Assembly: GCA_000787465.1 (NCBI GenBank) | Contig: JSYX01000678.1 | Span: 1 to 17,879 of the forward strand | DNA: 17,879 bases | Source: Thermomucor indicae-seudaticae | Taxonomy: Eukaryota; Mucoromycota; Mucoromycetes; Mucorales; Lichtheimiaceae | Direction: 5' to 3' | Shown here: positions 8,263-17,879 of the stretch, in pieces | How positions within the stretch are numbered: position 1 is the stretch's first letter | Layout: every line of letters begins with the position of its first letter | Notes under the pieces: generated by a model | What the model was told of the DNA's origin: nothing | The model's database searches: none | What the model saw: only the letters and a program-made list of their open reading frames with translations | Made by a program: the position numbers and the translations under genes

Positions 8263-8712
8263 CTATTTGCTTATCAGCGAGCTCATCATGCCAACTATGA
8301 CACAAGCAAGGATGACCGTAGGTAATATCATGACCTCTTCCAGGGAAATGAAATCAAGATCACAATACGCAAGAGACAGACAACAGATCTTTGGACGTAA
8401 ATGAAAGGCAAAAAACCCTGAGAACCAGGTCTTAAATTGCTCCAAGTGCTTAAGATGTCCGCGGTAAAAGATCGGTTGTATCTCGAATTCGACTGCAGCA
8501 GATATGTTATCCGCATATGCAAGGGGTCATATTGCACAAAAGAAAAAATGAACAGGGGCAACGGCATTTGATCTCATCAACAATCTCATCAAGCCATCAG
8601 TATAATTCGACCGCTCAAATAATACGGCAACTGGCCGTACGGCAGGAATTGGAGATTCGTCAACCTCGAAAGCTCTGTTGTACACGTCAGCTTGGATAGC
8701 CATTTTGTTCAT
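8263..8712 (-). pseudogene. LINE-type reverse transcriptase fragment (palm, YADD-box region)
   Basis: One minus frame is open from an ATG at 8712 to a stop at 8263 except for a TGA at 8529-8527. Just after that TGA it reads PLAYADNIS (YADN codons 8517-8506), then HLKHLEQFKTWFSGF and LRPK. Non-LTR (LINE) reverse transcriptases have L-x-Y-A-D-D followed about 30 residues later by L-x-x-F-x-x-x-S-G and a K; the order and rough spacing fit. The preceding GLMRLLMRSN fits the helix before the YADD strand. The second catalytic Asp is Asn and the frame is broken, so it is inactive. No poly-A tail, endonuclease or target-site duplication was found. Confidence 0.42.
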
Positions 8713-9753
8713 CAGTTTTTATCAAAACAAGATAAAGGAGGATTAATCTTCATCAGTGGTGGCTTCCAATACTGTTCATGATGTACTGAGTCTCATCCCA
8801 TGACGAAGCCGACGTTACGCGTAGATATGAAGTTATTCACTTGAGGAATAACGTAGCTTATTTGAAGTTTTGTTACGGAATTGCCAATTCTTCAATATGC
8901 TCGAGGGGGTTTAGTGGATTGAATCACTCATCCTGAACGATATTGCGTCATTATTCATCGTGGACTTGGCTTGTGATTGGTTGTTGGCCTTGCAAACGTC
9001 TCTAATCCAAAGCGCCCGTGCCGAATTAGCCTCGAACATACAAGGATTTGAAAAAGTTCGGTCCAGTGCGTCAGAATATATTTTCGATGTTTTTTCTCAC
9101 TGGCTGATGTATATCAAACCAGACGACTGTATCCATTCACGCGTTAATGTTTCCTGAACGCAAATGCACCATATCGTTGTGTCTGTAGAATGATTCCCAA
9201 ACGTGTACTCGTGATGTACCGTATCTCCACTTGGAGTCGACGCATTATCCCAATCCATTATCCCAATCATGGATGACTCGACCACTTTTGAAACAAGAAG
9301 AGACCGGCTTTCTTTCCACAGGCTGGATTACAAGTTGGACTGCTATGTACAGGCTGCTCATAAGTGCCCAGAAACACCAGTTCGCAGAATAATCGTCACC
9401 AATTCGTAATCTTCACAGGATGCTTTTCTTATCGCTCATTCGGCCACGTCAAACTGCTTTTCATACCAAAGGGTCATGGCGAGAGCAGCATACAAAGCAA
9501 ACGCCTCGATCAAATTGCATCCTATGCAACTGTCTTACTCTTAATCGAGTCTTGTTTCCGATCATACCAAAGAGCTTTATGAGTCGAATTGGTTGACCAT
9601 CAATTGGAACTGTGCATACAATAATGCGATTTGTCTTGCTTCAAGCATCGATCATTGTGCAGTAACCACTCTGCTATTTACTCCCTATTGAGAGCCATGT
9701 GTTGACTCTGCCGAACTGGTGAATCGACTCGCTCGTTTGTTGCAACAAAGCAT
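8713..9753. other. Stretch without a recognisable gene
   Basis: Short open frames only. A 46-codon plus frame starting at 9269 (MDDSTTFETRRDRLSFHRLD) has natural composition but no known motif. Sequence upstream of the LINE fragment (minus sense, 8713-9300) was read in all frames for further reverse transcriptase motifs and none was convincing. Confidence 0.3.
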
Positions 9754-10560
9754 TTGGAATCTGAACAGACCAATGCTTTATCCATATCATCGCGTCATAT
9801 CCGCAACGAGCGCAGAATACAGGTTTTTACTTGGATTACCAACCTGCACAGAGAGAAGGAACGACACTTGCGGGAACGTTGTTGGGAAGTCGTTGGACAG
9901 CACAATGGCCACAGCACAGTCCTTTACGGCATTTGCCAGCAGATCACTAAGTCGTCGAACGAGTTGAAAGCCAGAAAAATGCGATTCGCGACCAAATCGA
10001 GAGTTGTTGTCATCGCAAATGGAAGAGGTTGTGGTCGCCGATGTTGGTGAATAACCTTTGAATAACACGCTTGCAGAAGTTTAATCGTGCCTGACGGTCG
10101 TTTGGAAATCACCGTGTAGCGCCATCACAATACGATATCGTTGAAGTTACGGATGTCGGTCAACGATGCCCAAACTGCGTAGGATACTTGCTTTGTGAGA
10201 ACAGACATTGCTGAATGCCAGTTGAGCGCATCAGAGAGAGAAAAGCAACTGCAAAAAGCGAAAGCTGGTCCGACCAAAGACTAGAGCCGTTGCTTGGTTC
10301 TTTTCCCTTTTCTTTGAGATCCATGTCTGCCAATCAGTTTATTTCTGTCGTCACTTTTGCGAAATCATATTCAACGTTGTGCACAGGCTAGGCGGGTACG
10401 TGCACAGCGAAGCAGCAATTGTCGTCCGAGCTCTTGCTGACGATTGCGAAATCTCAAGTGCTGGCTGGACTGTACGTTTCAGATTGCGTAAATCAGGCAC
10501 AGAACTCAACTGACCGAAATGCTTCTGCTTTCAAGAAAGACAGAAAGCTCGTTTTTTGAC
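9754..10560 (+). pseudogene. Coding-like plus-strand relic, weakly TnpB/Fanzor-like
   Basis: Frame 1 at 9754-10050 is arginine-rich (RHIRNERRIQVFTW, KMRFATKSRVVVIANGRG). In another frame at 10137-10178 the peptide VEVTDVGQRCPNC appears. Fanzor/TnpB proteins carry a strand [VI][VIG]x[YF]G[ND] followed downstream by V-x-V-x-E-x-x-T-S-x-x-C-x-x-C, so the order of a VVVIANG strand and a V-x-V...CxxC strand is suggestive. Key residues (Glu, Thr-Ser) are not preserved, frames differ, and no RDxNAA motif follows. I treat it as a candidate relic only. Confidence 0.18.
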
Positions 10561-12119
10561 TAATTGCACTGCATTGCTTATTTGCTGCAGACTGCGCTCT
10601 TGTTCCGTGGTTCTGATGGTAATCGGACTATTGTATGGCCGTGAAGAAATTCAGACCCTTTTTCGGAGACAAATCGTTATTATGAAATTGATGACGCAAG
10701 GGCGGCATGTGATACTCGCAACTGCTACTCTTCAGCGGTTTTCACGCGTAAAGCGGGTTCCTCCAATACTTGGAGTCATTGACGGATGAATTCACTATAC
10801 CACGCATGCGATTAAAATCGGGCAGTTTTTCGCAATCCATGGTTATTCGAAATATGTGTGGTTACGGCACGTGTGATTCCGTAGGTGTGTTGGCTAGATC
10901 GCGGAAAATACGACTCATAAGCAACATACGACGGTATATAGTATGACTGGAATGAAGTAAGCTAATTCACAACTTACTCAAGGCGCAGTCTTTGCAAATA
11001 AGCCTTCTTGGATAATGATGAGTGCAGCATTTGCTTGACGAACACTTGATGTGAGTTGTATCACCTACCATACGCCTGTATCACTTTCATGATGATGGTG
11101 GATCACCCTGGCGACGAGAATTCCGCTAATCAAAGACAAAGCTGTCTACTACAGACACTGTCATGCGTTGATTACGATGAGATCGTGAGAGTGCCGTTTT
11201 AGCTACGTTCCTTATGCAGTTCATATCTCGCTCCGTAGAAGCAAGTTGGTGAAAATATCATAAATGAATAAAGGAGAAGTCGAAAGCGAAACTGAATTAC
11301 GATTCTTTTATTGGGGCGGTATCATTGGTATTTATACCGTTGTAAAGACTTCTGATCACAGGCGTTTTCACTGTTGTAAATTGGAATGTGGATGAACATA
11401 AAAGTTTATTCCGAATGGAAGGTATGATCATAGCTGAGGTCGGAATGTGTCGCTACATTGCTGTCTGCAGTCCCTCATGCAGGAGCTGAGATATGCATAA
11501 ATTGAAATGTGGCGCGGAATGGAATCAATCACACAAAAAAGGCAAAGGTCCAGGGGCCCTGGATCCGTCTCCCAAAACTGGGAATGAAAAGACGTCTGAA
11601 TGCGCGAATGCCATGTCATTCGAACAACGCCTTCGCGAATATTGCCTGCACAGAGGAATTTTCATGAAACTTCTGTCAAAATAACACCTTGGGGAAGATA
11701 TTTGAACAATATGAAGCGTGGAATGTCTTGATCCAAAGCCAGTTTTATTATGGGCTTCAGACTTGTAGAGGGAAAGCGCTTGGGCTAGCTAAGTCAAAAA
11801 TTGTACGCATGTGAAGATGTCAAAGAGCGTAATTGGTTTTCGAAGGATGCCACTTCTCATGCGTGGACTCTCACGGATGGAGTTGTTTGTGGCGTCGTCT
11901 CTTGGATTAGACGATCGCATTGGACATTGATTTGCCGCGCCAGAGGGTTGGCCTAGACCCGCCAAGTTTATTATTGCAAATTGTCAGTGATCGTTGCACG
12001 ACACAAATGTCATGTTAGCTGATTTTGGAATTTGCCGGTTTACCAAAAGTTTTTTGGTTCAAAAATTCACGAGGAGAAGAGGGTACTTTACCGCTTTTCT
12101 TCCTTTTTTTTCATAATCC
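10561..12119. other. Stretch without a recognisable gene
   Basis: 1.5 kb of stop-rich, moderately AT-rich DNA. The small ORFs (77 codons at 10556-10789, 63 codons at 11493-11684) show no motif and no neighbour support. No RNA gene or clear repeat was seen. Confidence 0.4.
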
Positions 12120-12864
12120 ATGGACAAGAACCACCGTGAAACCGAGCACGGATTACGACAACAGAACTTTAAACTCAAGAAAGACTTGTTGCTCGTGGAA
12201 TGGAAATTTACGGTCGAGCACGACCGTAAGCCTATCATTCCAGATATTAACGCCAGGCCCGATGTTAGTAACTTGCTGCAGGAACACCGCGCCCTTTCTT
12301 TCCTGGATCCCAACTCAATAAGAGTTGCTCGACTGCTTAGCCAAGTGCTACCGCGAGTATAGACAGCTCAGTAAGATATTGCAGGCAAAGAAGCTGCAGC
12401 AGACACCTCTAACATTTGCGGAACGATTGGCTAAAGTTGTAGTCCAAGAAAAGAAACGACAACAGGGACCACAAGGAAAGCAACAGCAGACTCCTCCTAC
12501 GGATAACAAGAGTGGATCTCCCCAAGTTACATTGGTACAACAATAGTCTCTGAAGGGCGATGGACACCAACCAAAGGCGCCTTCGCGTCGTTATTACATG
12601 AAAGACTACGACTTCCCATCGGATCATCCACTGTCTCCGCACCACCGCCAAAAATTCACCCCTCACAGAGCACCTCATGGTAACGTCGCTGCGGAAAAAG
12701 CTTCGTCTCAATATTGTCTCAATAACTGAGACGGTATCGAGCCGAAATTTAAGAAAAGACGACAAATAGCCACATTCCCGTCCGACAGAATCTCAATACC
12801 GCCACCAAAATATTTGAAGGGATGCTTTGCATTCAGACTAACTCTTCTGGAGCATGATATATAG
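12120..12864 (+). pseudogene. Broken Q/K/P-rich coding sequence, family unknown
   Basis: From ATG 12120 the frame reads MDKNHRETEHGLRQQNFKLK and runs to LSFLDPNSIRVARLL, stopping at 12362. A second frame takes over at about 12335 (YREYRQLSKILQAKK, TFAERLAKVVVQEKKRQQG) and continues through a TAG at 12544-12546 to RRYYMKDYDFPSDHPLSPHH, a TGA at 12727-12729 and a final TAG at 12862-12864. Charge, glutamine runs and lack of bias breaks suggest one protein of about 245 residues with a frameshift and two internal stops. The opposite-strand ORF (12765-12409) is Leu/Arg-rich and looks like a shadow. The last third overlaps the inverted-repeat element at 12714. A retrotransposon Gag-like protein is one possibility, but I recognise no family. 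Confidence 0.35.
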
Positions 12865-12924
12865 GAGCATCCGAAGAAAGCCTTGAGGTGTTTCAAAAAG
12901 CGACCGTCTCAAACATTGGGACAA
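12714..12924. mobile_element. 211-bp MITE-like element with 22-bp terminal inverted repeats
   Basis: The left end (12714-12735, TTGTCTCAATAACTGAGACG then GT) and the reverse complement of the right end (12903-12924, TTGTCCCAATGTTTGAGACG then GT) match at 18 of 22 positions. The length and long imperfect terminal repeats suit a non-autonomous DNA transposon, possibly Tc1/mariner-like. A TA precedes the left end (12712-12713), but CC follows the right end, so no target-site duplication is seen. The left repeat itself contains the hairpin GTCTCA-ATAAC-TGAGAC. Confidence 0.45.
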
Positions 12925-13850
12925 CCGGGTGTAATTTCACAAAGATAACAATAATAAGTCAACGAAACTCAAGAAGGATTGTTTATTCAAGTAGCTCTTT
13001 CTCTAATATTTATATATTAGTTCCTTATCTTAGGCGTCTTCCTCTGATAGGCAAGCATGTAAGATAGTGGACCGGATGATAGAGGTTATGACAAGTCTCG
13101 TATGATGCGTCCATCACATAAGCCAGGATAACGACTATGCTTATCTTATAAGTCCAGGTTGATAATGGGCAATTATGCTTGAATCCTTAATAAGTAGAGG
13201 TGTGACAGGAGTAACAGTCCCAAAGATCATGTAACTGCTAAGTGAACCATCCATGTGATACGTTAGGATACGACACCGGGATCAATACTTGAGACTTTTC
13301 TGTCTCAGCACCGTCTCAATTGTGTTGCAAGGTATTGAAACGATACCTTTCTGCAGTGTCTACATCACTTGCAGAATAAGAATAGAGAAACAAGATATCG
13401 TCAGGAGGACGGAACTGAGCTGGTTGCTGTTCAGCGTGATAGGGATCCACGGCACTTTGTGTAATTGGGACAATCAAGACTTTCAAGTGCCTCCCGGTTT
13501 GTTTACCTTCCGACGCGCCAGTACGGCTATTGAACCCTATCATCAGTGACCCAAAGAGACAGGATAAAATATTAAACAATATTTATTCACGATGGCGTAA
13601 GTACTTGGTGCGAACATCTTCACCCAAAAGATTGAATTGAAAAAATGGAATCAATGCAAAAGGGTCTTTGCCAGCAGCGTCAAAAGGTTTTTTCCGCAAG
13701 TGCAAATCAAACGGACTTCACCCATTACGCGTCATCTATTATGCAGTCAGTCGAACGCACAGATGCATATCATAAGCCTTCTGTAGCGTATAAGGTTTTT
13801 ATATCACGGTGCAAATGTATTTCGATTTCACCGTAAATCTTTGTTAAAAC
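12925..13850. other. Stretch without a recognisable gene
   Basis: Apart from the inverted-repeat motif at 13290 there is one coding-like minus frame (13579-13316), which includes YHAEQQPAQFRPPDDILFLY and has no ATG at its upstream end and no known motif. The segment 13070-13270 is rich in short ATAAG-type words and stop codons and looks non-coding. Confidence 0.3.
13290..13336. repeat. Third copy of the ACCGTCTCAA motif with a TGAGAC/GTCTCA palindrome
   Basis: TGAGAC (13290-13295) and GTCTCA (13302-13307) form a perfect 6-bp inverted repeat, followed at once by ACCGTCTCAA (13310-13319), the same 10-mer as at 12903-12912 in the right end of the MITE-like element. This may be a further element end or a nested insertion. 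Confidence 0.35.
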
Positions 13851-14345
13851 ATGGCGCAAATTTCACTTGAAGCTGAGCAAGCACTACCAACGGAGGACGC
13901 AAGTTTATTCCAAAACCAGTACCTTTTATGTTGAACCAATTGTTTTACTGCGGGGACATCTCTTTTCTTCCTCGAGAATAGCCAGGGATTCCCTAAGTCG
14001 TCGTTGCCTGTGGTCTTCTTTACGGAGATCCCTCAGGCGTAAGAACGGTGGTCGGATGATTAACTGGAAGCCGAACAGCGAACCCCTCTTAGCGATACAC
14101 GCCTCCTACTCTTCTCTTTCCTGCGGCTTTCTCGGCTATATCGGAGAGCCGACGTGGATTCTTCGAGAAAAACATCTGATGAACGCTTCCACGACTACAG
14201 GTTGAAGGTTAGTAGTATGGATGAGCTGGCCCAAAGTCTTGTGCGCGACCAGATCATTCCTAATTTGGGTAGTCTCCTTAGAATATGTTGGATGTGGACA
14301 CCATGAATTATGAAGACATCGTGAAGACGTGTACATGCTGCTTGC
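13851..14345 (+). pseudogene. Coding-like plus-strand relic from ATG 13851
   Basis: One frame reads MAQISLEAEQALPTEDASLF from 13851, then passes three stops and continues as DERFHDYRLKVSSMDELAQS and LVRDQIIPNLGSLLR up to about 14290. A GTAAGA...GAACAG pair around 14040-14080 would remove two of the stops as a 40-nt intron but moves the frame away from the DERFHDY reading. No family recognised. Confidence 0.2.
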
Positions 14346-14440
14346 GGACGTATTGAATGTGTGGATGTCTTGGAGGTGGATATTATTGATGTGGACATAT
14401 CGGACGAGGATACGTTGGATGCTCACACATTGAACGAGAC
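14280..14440. repeat. Degenerate GTGGAT/GATGTGGAC repeat tract
   Basis: Units such as ttggatgtggacacc, tgtggatgtcttggaggtggat, attgatgtggacatat and ttggatgc recur at irregular spacing. In one plus frame this gives a highly acidic peptide (VDVLEVDIIDVDISDEDTLD). It is a low-complexity tract rather than a perfect tandem array. Confidence 0.35.
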
Positions 14441-15945
14441 GAGCTGGCATCGGCGAGTGAACATCGCAACATGATCAGTCTAAGAACTCGCTTTTCTGGA
14501 ACACGTGCACGCATACAGTGACCACGACGCCCACTACCGAAGTCTGGAGCGAAAGACCAGCTCACAATAACGACAATGAGTAAACGGTGATTAGTCGCTC
14601 AGCGTCAGCAGATATTGAGAGAGAAGCCGGGTAGTTATAAAGAGAGAAACAAACCAGAGAGGAATTGTTACTGTCCTTCGATTTATTGTAATATGTATCT
14701 GTATGAACGGTACTGATATATATGGAGCCCGTTTGAATCAGTAAATAACGTTAAAACTTGCGTTTTCCTGTAACCACTTCAGACCACATTTTGAAATCGC
14801 ATATGAATGAATAAATCGGATAGCGAAAAGTAGCTGGTTTGCTAAAGATAAACATTAGTCTGCATGAAGTTTCTTCGTGCGTTTAGACGTGATCGACTTA
14901 CTTCTTTTCAAATACGAAATGGCCCACCCATGCTAAGCCATAACCTGTACCATATATTATCAATGATTAGCCTATCCCAGGCGATGGGCAGGGAGTTCTT
15001 TACCTTGTACAAGAGCCAAAGGCAAGAGTTGCGGCTTTCGCTTCATAATGGCATACAACAAGATGAGAATGGCGAATGTAGTGCCTGCATGGGGTCGTAA
15101 TGAGTGTTATGACCGGAAGCGGACAGTGTCTTTATGCGTTATTACCAGTCAAGTGAAGACGGCGGTTCACTTTGTTGCAGTGCTCACCGAGGTAAAATGG
15201 ATAAAATGCTTCAAGAGACTTGAAGCCACCTTCAGGCTCACTCCGCAGTGAATAGTTTGGGTTCACTATATCTCTTCTGATAGCCATTATCGCGGGAAAA
15301 AGAGAAGACAAAGTAACTCTCCCGTGTTAAGAGTGGTAATTTATCACGGTCGGGGAGCAATCATGAGGTGACCGACCGGCACAGCCACAAGCATGGAGCG
15401 AGAAAATCTGTATCTCTTTAACGACTGGTATTGCTACATTGATCGAGGACTGTACGGCAGGAAGAAAGAAAGTTATGCTCGTTGCGATATCAGTCAATTT
15501 ATCAGTTGATTTAAAGTTGTACAATGATATTGCCCGTGTTTGCTTGTTCCTAAACCTTTTTGCCGATGGCTTGCAGCATATCGAGCCCCCAATGCAAATA
15601 TGCGAATCCCAACGCCGTTCAATAGATCACTATGTCTTCGCACATTTACTTGCCATTCCATACATCTAATTCCTCACGCACTTGCCATACAAAACGTCAA
15701 CCCCTTCTCCTGGCGGTCTCGTTTTACTGTCTTATACCCTTAGATCGTGACACAGTCATTGCATTGCGGACGACAATCGATAAGCAATTGACTTGTATAG
15801 ATGTCGGTCATCACATCGACCGACAGCCCCCAAAGACGGGATGGGCAGCATCCGTTGCCAGGTCATAGTTCCCGTTCACGTTTTACCAGCCGTCAGGGCG
15901 TTCTTCGATCATTTACCCTAACCCGCTAGACGCGGACAAAAGAAC
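14441..15945. other. Stretch without a recognisable gene
   Basis: About 1.5 kb. A TATAAA (14635-14640) is present near 14.64 kb but starts nothing recognisable. Plus ORFs at 14864-15100 (78 codons) and 15439-15669 (76 codons) have ordinary composition and no motif. No RNA gene or long repeat was seen. Confidence 0.35.
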
Positions 15946-16880
15946 GTGTACACTGAAATCTTGGAAGACATGAAGCATCCCCGTTTCCGCAAGCTCCGCG
16001 TACTGGTCAAGGAAAATGAGGAGAATATATGCATGAAGGATCGTTCTTTGTCTGCTGAACTGATTTCAGGTGGTGGCGATCAGCAAATATTGACATGCAG
16101 AATGTATCAGTGGAATTTTCCCGTACATTGGATCCAGCAAAATGGCGTGAGGAATTGAACCAAGTCACTCTCGGAAGAAGCACGCTATCCGAAGGCTGAA
16201 AGTTCGCGGCTCAAAAGGTAATTGCATGTAATGAGGTATGCACCAAAGTGTTCATTGCGTTTGGTTTCCTCAAGGTCACATCTAGTTCGTTTATGCCGGT
16301 GAAGCAACTGTTGTGGATCGATAAAAGCTCGTTAACTTTGGCAAGCAGTTCAGCAAACACCCAGAGTCAATTGGCCAGGAGGGCGTGGAGAAGTGGGAGA
16401 CAAACGAAAAAAGATGCACAGATGTACCCCCCAGGAAGAAGTGTAAGAGATATTGTAGACGTCGCCAAAGAAAATAAAGGTCAGGAATCCAGTTAACGGT
16501 TCAAGACATGACGACAAGAGATGAAGAAGGTAAAGTGCCCGCTTGGAGAAAGGAAGAAGAACTCAGCACAACCCCCTGGAGGGAGAAAAAAAGAACTGCG
16601 ACCGTGCACAACGTTGAGTCCGCTTTGGGTGACACAGACGGATTACGCACGACGGTCAGTTTTTACTTTGCTGTTTTGACTTGACGATTGTCCTCGCATC
16701 GCAAACACTATACAGCAATGCATCGTGTGTGGCGAACTGAACCGTCGGCGCTAACACCAGAGATACATAGATTAATCGAAATTATGCGTTTTAGACTAGC
16801 TTCAGCAATACGTCGCAGTGTAAAAGGACATGTGGACACGCAGCTCGGTGAAAGCAATGAGAATGGTAAATGAGATGTGT
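15946..16880 (+). pseudogene. Coding-like plus-strand relic, weakly Fanzor-like
   Basis: 15946-16158 reads YTEILEDMKHPRFRKLRVLV. A second frame is open from 16059 to 16496 except for one TGA at 16197-16199; it contains DPAKWREELNQVTLGRSTLS and then KVFIAFGFLKVTSSSFMPVK (about 16239-16298). Fungal Fanzors have [VI]V[AG][FY]G followed 10-13 residues later by P-x-K, and an arginine-rich R-x-R-x-L-[RK] stretch before it. A further frame gives KWETNEKRCTDVPPRKKCKR, and QCIVCGELNRRR lies at 16716-16751 after a possible 3' splice site. Frames differ, and neither the Glu-containing TS strand nor RDxNAA is intact. A K/E-rich coding strand is clear; the family is a guess. Confidence 0.2.
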
Positions 16881-17879
16881 AGGTTTTCCTCTTCAGGATA
16901 CGGATAGAAGTTTATCGAGATAATCGGCATGATCATAAACTATTATTCGCTTAATGAACAACCAGCAGGACCTTGGCTGCTTTTCCGACTTTATTTTTAT
17001 TACGCAAGCCATTGGAATAAAGCAGACGGTTCAAATCTTGTCTATGAACGTTGATGATATTGTGCAAACGCTTGGTTTATTGTGGATAAGGCCTATGTCG
17101 ACAACAACGTATTACGGCACGATGCTAAAGCGAACAGAGACGAACGTGGCAATTTCGATCAATAAAAATCAAAAATGCAATGGTGTAAAACATGAACGAT
17201 AGTCAATGCTCTTGCAATGGCGACTTTGGCGCTGATCATGGTGAAGGGAGGTATTGCTGGCAGTTCGCACCCAAAAATGCACCGACAATGAACACGGCGC
17301 ATACGCCATATTCATGAACTTCCTGTCCTGGTTCGTGTTAGTAGATGTGGACTGTGCATGCATTGCGTATGGCAATGGCGCCGGTGTGCGCATCTGTCGA
17401 CGCAAAATGGCTTAAAGCTCAGACATAATGTAACATGAATATTTCTGGAACGACAATTTTGTGCCTACAGACGAAGGCAAGTTGAACGACTCTCACGAGG
17501 GGAACGTAATGTGCCAAAACGTAAAACCTTACGATCACTATCTTCGAGACCCCAAACTTAAAGGTAGGTAATGCCATTTCTAAACAAGTCCATTAAAAGG
17601 CAGAGCAGGACTGGCCAAGAGAAATAGAACGCAGATGCCATGAATGCCTGAAAGTTTTTGACGCTAAGTTCAGTGCATTGCCTTTTGGACCTAGTAGTGT
17701 GTACTATAAGGACCCTGAATCCAATACAGTGCCCTGAATGCACCGAACTCATTGTGATACATGCATAAAAATTACATCAAATTTAGTGCATTCCATGCAC
17801 TTTTCCCTCCCCATAGTGCGTCTTGAAAAAGAAAGTTTATGTCTGCTACATTCCAAAAATGAAGACAGAAAGAACAGCT
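16881..17879. other. Stretch without a recognisable gene, with GTGCATT inverted motifs at the end
   Basis: The plus ORF 16954-17202 (82 codons) shows no motif. At 17785-17801 there is a perfect palindrome AGTGCAT-TCC-ATGCACT; related GTGCATT words lie at 17673-17679 and, inverted, at 17737-17743. Otherwise nothing is supported. Confidence 0.3.
17785..17801. repeat. 7-bp perfect inverted repeat AGTGCAT/ATGCACT
   Basis: Seven paired bases with a 3-base spacer. With the two related GTGCATT words 45-110 bp to the left it could be the end of a small DNA transposon, or a simple hairpin. Confidence 0.35.

Noticed and set aside
14630..14760. Solo LTR with TATAAA
   Set aside because: No TG...CA ends, no second copy in the window and no target-site duplication.
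1..17879. CRISPR array, bacterial operon or phage-like gene cluster
   Set aside because: No regularly spaced identical repeats, no Shine-Dalgarno-type gene packing, and the one clear gene is intron-containing and eukaryotic.

Overview
The window looks like fungal nuclear DNA. It holds one clearly recognisable gene, on the minus strand at the left end (13-4046). That gene is cut by short introns (52-91 nt) with fungal-type donors (GTAAGT, GTGAGT, GTATGT), and it encodes a multidomain chromatin reader of the Snt2 type: BAH, PHD, ELM2-like, SANT, GATA-type zinc finger, second PHD, extended PHD and a C-terminal CxxC/WW/CxxC finger. An early-diverging lineage such as Mucoromycota is possible from the family and the repeat relics, but this is inference and no marker in the window proves it.

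Region 1 (13-4046, minus): the Snt2-like gene. Exons 1-7 (BAH to GATA) splice cleanly in frame. From exon 8 onward the second PHD/ePHD part is damaged: two zinc-ligand cysteines are replaced, there are two in-frame TGA codons, one single-base frameshift, and an 11-base homopolymer that puts the last zinc finger out of frame. The visible protein would stop at about 829 residues, keeping the histone-reader and SANT/GATA half and losing the ePHD half. Exon 7 carries a 301-bp-offset copy of the end of exon 6.

Region 2 (4047-4270): purine-rich on the plus strand (CT-rich in the gene's sense), probably the promoter/5' UTR.

Region 3 (about 4270-17879, 13.6 kb): no intact gene that I can recognise. 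It looks like old repeat and coding debris: a LINE-type reverse transcriptase fragment (8263-8712, minus), a TnpB/Fanzor-like C-terminal fragment (4774-4971, plus) with two weaker candidates of the same kind near 9.75-10.2 kb and 16.1-16.5 kb, a broken Q/K-rich coding stretch (12120-12864, plus), a 211-bp element with 22-bp terminal inverted repeats (12714-12924), and some spliced-looking minus-strand pieces (7472-7951). Several of the stop codons that interrupt otherwise coding-like frames are TGA or TAG that a single C-to-T change could have produced, which would suit methylation-linked or RIP-like decay, but this was not measured.

No tRNA, rRNA, CRISPR array or bacterial-type operon was seen. 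All family assignments come from reading motifs by eye.
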